The translations under genes were made by a program, and so were the position numbers. Source: Primulina eburnea (lineage: Eukaryota; Streptophyta; Magnoliopsida; Lamiales; Gesneriaceae). Taken from it: a stretch of DNA of 64,000 nucleotides. The notes under the pieces were generated by a model. It did no database searches and was not told where the DNA came from. It saw only the letters and a list, made by a program, of their open reading frames with translations. Shown here piece by piece: positions 58,758 to 64,000 of this stretch. The DNA lies in NCBI RefSeq assembly GCF_022965805.1, contig NC_133108.1:22287545-22351544 (forward strand). The letters are read 5' to 3'. The stretch's first letter is position 1. Every line of letters starts with the position of its first letter.

Positions 58758-59865
58758 TCATTAATCGAATCAACAATCTAAAATAAGGATATAGGTCACT
58801 TGAAATTAAGGCTAGTATCTGCGATATAAACGTCATGTTTCATTGGTAAAGGAATGAAGATGTCAATTCGTACAAATGGGTGATCATATATACACTGAAT
58901 AATCCTAACTTATATTGTCCAAGTGGTTCTCCTAATCAAGTGGAATAGTCCTCGGTTATGTTTGTGCACAATTATTCCTCTGACCCGGGACAAAGTAGAG
59001 GCACTACATACTAGCATGCACTTTGATCCGTTTACTGGCTCCATTGAGGGTCATCAGGTGGCGACATTGGGTGCAATTTCAAAATACGTAGGGGAAAATT
59101 CAATTTAGTCGGGAATTCACCGTTTGCCTACAGAAGAAAATATCCTATGTGGTACGATGAGTTAATATGCAAGGATCTTTGGCCAGAATAAGACGTGCAT
59201 TTTGGAAAGATGTTTCCTCAGTTGCACATATCATGATACTATTATTACTAAAAAATACATCACAACATTATCGAATTCATAGGCAACTCTCGATATACTA
59301 ATGATTGTAAATTTTATCGGGATATATGAGTTGAAGGGACCTTACTATACGCTAACCATAACTTAAGGTTCTTGCAGGAACTATCAACGACACCTAAGGG
59401 ATCATGGGTCGATGATGATGCTGCTAGACGTTCTTACCATGATCCGAAGGGTGCAATCAGAAATGTGTTCTGACATTCTTGATCAAGAAGTTGATGAAAA
59501 GAATGAGGCTAATTAGGATAAATCCGAATTGTATCCCTGAACCTTTGAGGGTGACACAAGTATCATATTATGTGCTCCCCTTGAGAAAATCAAAGTTCAA
59601 GGAGTTGAATTTGACGACTATTGTTTTATGGAGATAAAAAAGAATGCTTATAAAGGAGTTTATAAGTTGATTTCATAAGATGGAAGAAATGAAAGTTAGA
59701 TTAATAGGTAATTAAGGGAAGAAAGTGGATCTGTCTGTTTGGTAAACTAGTTCACAAAACTGGCAGCTACGCAATATAGCAAGTGAATATTTTGATATTA
59801 GAAATTTTAAAATTTCATTATATGAACAAGAATTGTATCCTTGACATATTGACACTATCAAGACC
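58758..59865 (+). mobile_element. Copia LTR fragment, copy B
   Basis: It matches 24762-25870 base for base with a few per cent differences. It lacks the first 240 bp of the LTR because of the deletion at 58757. It then passes into the same minus-strand LTR fragment as in copy A. Confidence 0.88.
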
Positions 59866-60794
59866 TCCAACAGCATAATTATCATTATCACCTGCATCGA
59901 TCACACCTAGTGAGTCTAAAGACTCAACATAACATATTCGTCATAAAAAAAAATGCGTATAAAATCACATACAACAGTGAAAATACTTGTACTTAAAATA
60001 TCATTTTCATAAAAATGCATAAACTTTAAACATAATAATTTTCATAAACATTTTCATATCATCTTCAACATATTCATATACATATTATCATCAACATATA
60101 CGTATTATTTTTTCCTTTCGTTCAATTCAGATCGTTAATTGTGACTTACGTGTTCGTCTACGTATGGGCGATGATTCATCTACATGTATCCACAGTACTG
60201 GGTGGCGGGGACATCAGTGACACTCTCACCCGACAACTGAGCCTTGGTCTTATGTATTTACATATCATCTTATTCGTATTCGTATCAATGGAAATACGAT
60301 CGTCGAGCTCCCACTAAGACCTTTACCCTCACGATATCTCCCATATAGCATCGTATTATTCACAATTACTTCACTTCCTTCAATTTTTCATATTCTCATC
60401 ACTTTATAAAATAAACATGCATATAACGTTTCTTTTTTCCTTTTAAACTAAGCAAGCAACATATCTTTTAAATGTCCACATTAAATCATAAAATACAAAA
60501 ATATTTTAAAATAAAAAGTTTAACATATAAATATCCATGAACATTTAAAATAAACACATTAACATATGAAACAAAAATCAGAGCACTTTCATGACGTTTC
60601 CTAATTTTTGGGTGTAAAATTATCGTTTTACCCCAAGACGTAAAATTTCACGTTTTTGACATTTTCCTAATTTCATAGACTCTAACATGTCCCAAATAAT
60701 TATTTAAGCTTAAATTAATTTTCTCATAATTTTATCTAACTTAAATACTAGACTTTATAATTACTCCTTAATTAATCGTTTTTAAGGCGTTTTA
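59866..60794 (-). mobile_element. LARD-1-type LTR fragment, minus strand, copy B (cut by the viral sequence)
   Basis: It matches 25871-26797 closely, with core motifs at 59911 (TGAGTCTAAAGACTCA) and 60193 (CAGTACTG). The match breaks abruptly at AAGGCGTTTTA (about 60794), where copy A continues as LTR and copy B becomes viral. Confidence 0.88.
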
Positions 60795-61085
60795 GGGGTA
60801 ATAGCTCTGGGAGTTGCCAGAGAAACCATGAAGAATTTAAATCATGATACCCCAACACAGACAACACTATTAAAAGAACTTTTTCAACATCTGGACAAGG
60901 ATACCATTACTTCTATGTTCACAGAAGTTTTTGGTGAAAAATCAAATTTACCCACTCAAGAATCAACCTCCTCAAAAGGAAAGGAAAAAATGGAGGATGA
61001 TACACAGATGACCGATCAAGATGATCTACAAGATGCTCAGGACCCATATGAGGGTGACGACATATTTGCATTATTGAATGCATGA
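60795..61085 (+). pseudogene. C-terminal end of an upstream viral ORF (unassigned)
   Basis: The frame is open from the junction itself (the last stop, 60783-60785, lies in LTR sequence), so the ATG at 60828 need not be the true start. The product ends in a very acidic tail (EDDTQMTDQDDLQDAQDPYE) after a Ser/Lys-rich linker. Lying just upstream of the promoter, it should be the last ORF of the circular genome, cut by the integration junction. No domain is recognised; it could be the end of the polyprotein or of a second ORF. Confidence 0.55.
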
Positions 61086-61237
61086 GCTGGAAGTCACTAA
61101 TGTCAGTGGAAGAAAAGGCAGGTCATCACGAGACTCATAGTCTTTGTAATAAAGTATGTATTATTGAGTGAGTGTTTTACTTTCCTCGTGTCATGTTTTT
61201 ATTGGTATAAACATTGTAGCTAGTATGTATTGTTTTG

Positions 61238-61247
61238 CTATTTAAGG
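61238..61247 (+). promoter_or_regulatory. TATA box of the pararetrovirus pregenomic promoter
   Basis: CTATTTAAGG resembles the TATATAAGG of caulimovirid pregenomic promoters. It is preceded by TGAGTGAGTG and GTCACTAATGTCAG repeats that could bind bZIP factors. The expected start is near 61275. A leader of about 640 bp would follow. Confidence 0.6.
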
Positions 61248-61373
61248 AGTGGTTGCCCTTTGTGAACCACACACCAAAAAATTCTCTACTACCTTCTAAT
61301 AATAAGAGTTCGAAGTTTTCTCCAGTTCCAGAGTTCTCATTTTAGAGTTTCATCATTTTATCAATGTAAGTTT

Positions 61374-61613
61374 ATGTCTTACAATTATATTTATGATCCT
61401 CCATTTGATTACATTATGCCATCTGCAAATTATATTGTAACTTTAAAAAAGAAAATTAAATTAATTAAAACTCAAATTGAGGTTCTTGAGAATCAGTTAA
61501 AAGACCACGAAATCAATCCTGTTTATAAACAGTGGTTTACATATCCTCATCTGGAAAGATCCAGAATTACCTTAAAGGCTTACGAGAAACAAAGTTCACA
61601 TTTAGCTGCTTAA
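61374..61613 (+). CDS. 79-residue leader ORF of the pararetrovirus, unknown function
   Basis: An intact frame lies between the TATA box and the primer site. The product begins Tyr-rich (MSYNYIYDPPFDYIMP), has a central Lys/Leu/Ile heptad-like stretch (LKKKIKLIKTQIEVLENQLK) that could form a short coiled coil, and an end with WFTYPHLERSRITLKAY. Caulimovirid leaders usually hold several very short ORFs, so 79 codons is long. It might be a real small protein (coiled coils are typical of the virion-associated protein) or part of a ribosome-shunt leader. No family assignment is possible by eye. Confidence 0.45.
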   Translation: MSYNYIYDPPFDYIMPSANYIVTLKKKIKLIKTQIEVLENQLKDHEINPVYKQWFTYPHLERSRITLKAYEKQSSHLAA

Positions 61614-61718
61614 AGCCGAAGATTTTAGCTGAAGATTTGAAGATCTTCATTCAACCTAAATTAAGGTTGTAATTTAATCTAGTGTATTTGTAACAGTGGT
61701 TTTAATAGTGGTATCTAG

Positions 61719-61733
61719 TGGTATCAGAGCCAT
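61719..61733 (+). other. tRNA-Met primer-binding site of the pararetrovirus
   Basis: TGGTATCAGAGCCAT, the perfect complement of the initiator tRNA-Met 3' end used by Caulimoviridae. It is preceded by a partial copy (GTGGTATCTAGTGGTATC), a local duplication. It lies 184 bp before the main ORF. Confidence 0.92.
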
Positions 61734-61916
61734 TGTAATTGAAGAAATTCTTCAGAAATTAATAAAAGTTATTCTTCTATTACGATCTTATTCTTTTATT
61801 CTGTAAGGAAGAAGGTAGTTATACCCGGGAGAAATCCTTAAGTCGGGTTCCATAAGGCCTGTAAAGCCAAAGGGTAAGGCAGGGTAAAGCCTTGACAGTA
61901 TCTACCATATTCTTGA

Positions 61917-64000
61917 ATGGATAAATTAATACGATCTTTTACGAAGAATAAATCTTCAAGTAGTAATACTAAGAACAAAGAATTAATTATTTCTGAAAAT
62001 TTCGAGAAAAATATTCAAAACTGGAAAATACCAGTATCTTCAAATATGAAGATCTATAGATCTAATGGATTTAATTTTAAATCCGACTATATTATTAAAA
62101 CAATTGAAGAAGCAATTCCTCTAAAAGGAGGATACGACTCATTTAGTTTATTATCTCAAAGACTTGTAAATATTCACAAACAAAATTACAAATTTATGCA
62201 TTTGGGAATGATACAAGTAGGTTTAAAACCTCTTACCAGATTAGGCTTAAATACTTCAGCTTTAATTTTGGTATGAGACCAAAGACATAATAAATTTGAA
62301 GATTCCTTATTAGGAATTGTAGAGTCTTCATTATGCGAAGGACCAATACATTTTAGTTGTTTCCCTAATTTTCCAATTTCTCTTTCTGATCCAAATATCA
62401 TGAAAGCTCTCACTTTAAATATAAAAACTGAAGGTTTTGATATGATAGATGGAACAGAAAATGTTGTTCTATTATATAGAATTTGTTACAAAGTCATGAA
62501 TTCAACGATATCTAATTTTAGAATCAATACTAATCAAATTAGTTCAAAAAGAGGAGAAACTACTCTTTTCATAACTGATATTACTAAAAGTAATATTATG
62601 ATTCCTAAAACAATTAATTGGAGCCAAGTTACTCTGCCAGAAATCTGGAAAATGGAAAGTATAGCCCCTTCTTTAAAAGAAGAATCTAGAAAGCTAGAAA
62701 GTATAATTCAATATGTTGATGGAGATGTCGAAATAAAATTCTCATCTCAAAGACATTTACGAATTAAACTTCCTGAAGAAAGTAGGAATTCTACTTCTTC
62801 TATATCTGATTTTGAAAAAATTAGTATATCTGGTCTTCAAAAGACTAATGATAATGTATCTCATCCAGAATATAAAGTAGATATTCCTGAATCTAGTACG
62901 TCTAGATTTCAACGAAGTTATTCTGTTAATAACAAAAAATCAAATTCTCCTACTTTTTCTGATATGGGATATAATGTTATGGTTATTAATAATAACTCTA
63001 TCCAAAAGAGTTTAGATAAGATTAAAAATCTTAATAAGAAAAAATGGTTTTTAAGCTGTTTAAATTCAAAACAACAAACATTATATGTTTCAAGATACTT
63101 AGAATGGATTGAAGAAACTAAATTAAATTTAGATTTTTTCAAATGGATGGAAAATTTATATTTTCCAGCAAGGAATAAAATATTTCCAAATTTTAAAGAT
63201 GAGTCTTTTATAAATACTCTTGAATCAACATATAAATTATATGTTCATGAAACTGGAGAAGAATCTTTTGAGATTCATCCTCCTTTTACTACTTTACAAA
63301 TTAAAAAGGGTAATAAAGAAATATATGCTGCCCCTATAAAATCAGAAATAGGGCATGGTAATTTTGACCATATTATTCAACAGAATAATTTTACCAATCT
63401 TACTTTACATTCTTTAAGAAATCAGACTACTAGAATAGAAGAGATTTTATCAAAATCCAAACAAGGAAATTCTAGTGGTGAAAGTTCAAAAACTTTGATG
63501 ATAAAACCTCCTCCTAATCTTAAAAAAGAAAATTTTCTTTTAAGTTCTAAAAAAGATGATGATTTTATGGAAGGTTTAATAGATCGATTACAAAAAATTA
63601 ATATTAAAGAAAAAGGTTCTATTTCGGTAATTACCAAATCTGAACAACTAGATAATATTTCTAGTTCATCAGAAGAGGAAATGCAGATTAATAAAATGCA
63701 TAAAGTATCAATTGTAAAACCTTTTTATAAAAAGGCTACACCTGTTGATCTTCAAATTGAAGAGAAAAAAGATTACGTTCAGTTTAATGGAGAAGCCATT
63801 ACTGAATGGAATATAGATGGAAAATCTGAATATCAGATTAAAACTATTATTAAACAAATGTTAATATATTCTTCTGCGGCAAAGATAAAAGGTAATAATG
63901 ATAGGCAAATTGCTCAAGCCATTATTACTGGTTTCACAGGCCAACTTCAAGGTTGGTGGGATTTTTATCTTTCTAAAGAAGCAAAGAATAAAATTCTAAA
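61917..64000 (+). pseudogene. Pararetroviral polyprotein: movement protein, linker and start of coat region; one in-frame stop; continues off-window
   Basis: The frame runs from ATG 61917 to the window end (about 694 codons) with a single break, a TGA at 62274-62276. Residues about 40-240 look like a 30K-superfamily movement protein (VGLKPLTRLGLNTSALI before the stop; LLYRICYKVMNSTISNF after). The stop falls next to the Asp that is probably the signature residue of that fold. A Ser/Lys-rich linker follows, then from about residue 640 a coat- or gag-like segment, QIAQAIITGFTGQLQGWWDF (Trp-Trp at 680-681). Protease, RT and RNase H would lie beyond 64000. One stop in 2.1 kb, and no frameshift, means little decay. 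Confidence 0.8.

Larger units (their letters stand above)
60795..64000 (+). mobile_element. Endogenous pararetrovirus (Caulimoviridae type), left part; continues beyond the window
   Basis: Four things identify it: a frame ending just before a promoter-like region, a TATA box about 480 bp ahead of a textbook tRNA-Met primer site, a leader of about 640 bp, and a large ORF that opens with a 30K-type movement protein and continues into coat-like sequence. No LTR is present. This order (movement protein then coat in one polyprotein) fits the petuvirus/florendovirus side of the family. The circular viral map seems to have been opened upstream of the promoter. Integrated caulimovirid copies are common in plants and need no integrase of their own. 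Confidence 0.82.

Overview
This is a window of plant nuclear heterochromatin with no recognisable host gene. Nearly everything in it is long terminal repeat (LTR) retrotransposon, nested up to four deep, plus a 5S-bearing Cassandra-type TRIM, an inverted pair of tRNA-like SINE heads and, at the right edge, an endogenous pararetrovirus of the Caulimoviridae type. tRNA-Met primer sites, chromodomain Ty3/gypsy pol, Ty1/copia pol and Cassandra all point to an angiosperm. The SIRE-like copia debris loosely recalls Lamiales elements, but that is a weak guess.

Layout. 1-3612: copia LTR (starts off-window) with a nested minus-strand solo LTR (846-2521, target duplication TAGCT). 3613-15053: decayed copia interior, split by a minus-strand solo LTR (5657-13002, duplication GAATA) that itself holds a copia RNase H/gypsy pol composite (about 7296-10350) and another solo LTR (10619-12796, duplication CGGTC). 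15054-24351: a non-autonomous large-LTR element (LARD-1) whose 3' LTR is broken by a truncated minus-strand gypsy element. 24352-25870: end of copia pol and its 3' LTR. 25871-28271: minus-strand LTR fragment. 28272-29135: Cassandra. 29136-31734: gypsy-type LTR. 31738-31960: inverted SINE heads. 31960-35190: minus-strand SIRE-like copia remnant with an intact antisense ORF. 35191-37796: two broken gypsy pol fragments. 37797-38742 plus 56953-57142: a second copy of the solo LTR, split by a full gypsy chromovirus (38743-56952), itself split by a young LARD-2 (45209-54629, duplication CATAA). 57143-60794: second copy of the copia/LTR block. 60795-64000: the pararetrovirus.

The blocks 10360-26790 and 38450-60794 are paralogous: the same copia element with the same solo LTR at the same GAATA site. 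They diverged afterwards by independent insertions, so each copy shows the empty site for insertions in the other. Empty sites for the gypsy element (12815-12819) and for the 2.2-kb solo LTR (38720-38724) can be read directly, and copy 1 also fixes the left boundary of the virus at about 60795.

Three structural signals stand out. (1) Short GC-rich palindromic arrays sit at the same place in the U3 of two related gypsy LTRs, but with unrelated unit sequences. (2) A two-part core, CAGTACTG then TGAGTCTTTAGACTCA about 240-270 bp apart, is shared by LTR families that are otherwise divergent. (3) The viral copy has a single in-frame stop in about 2.1 kb of coding sequence, plus a small ORF in its leader upstream of the primer site.
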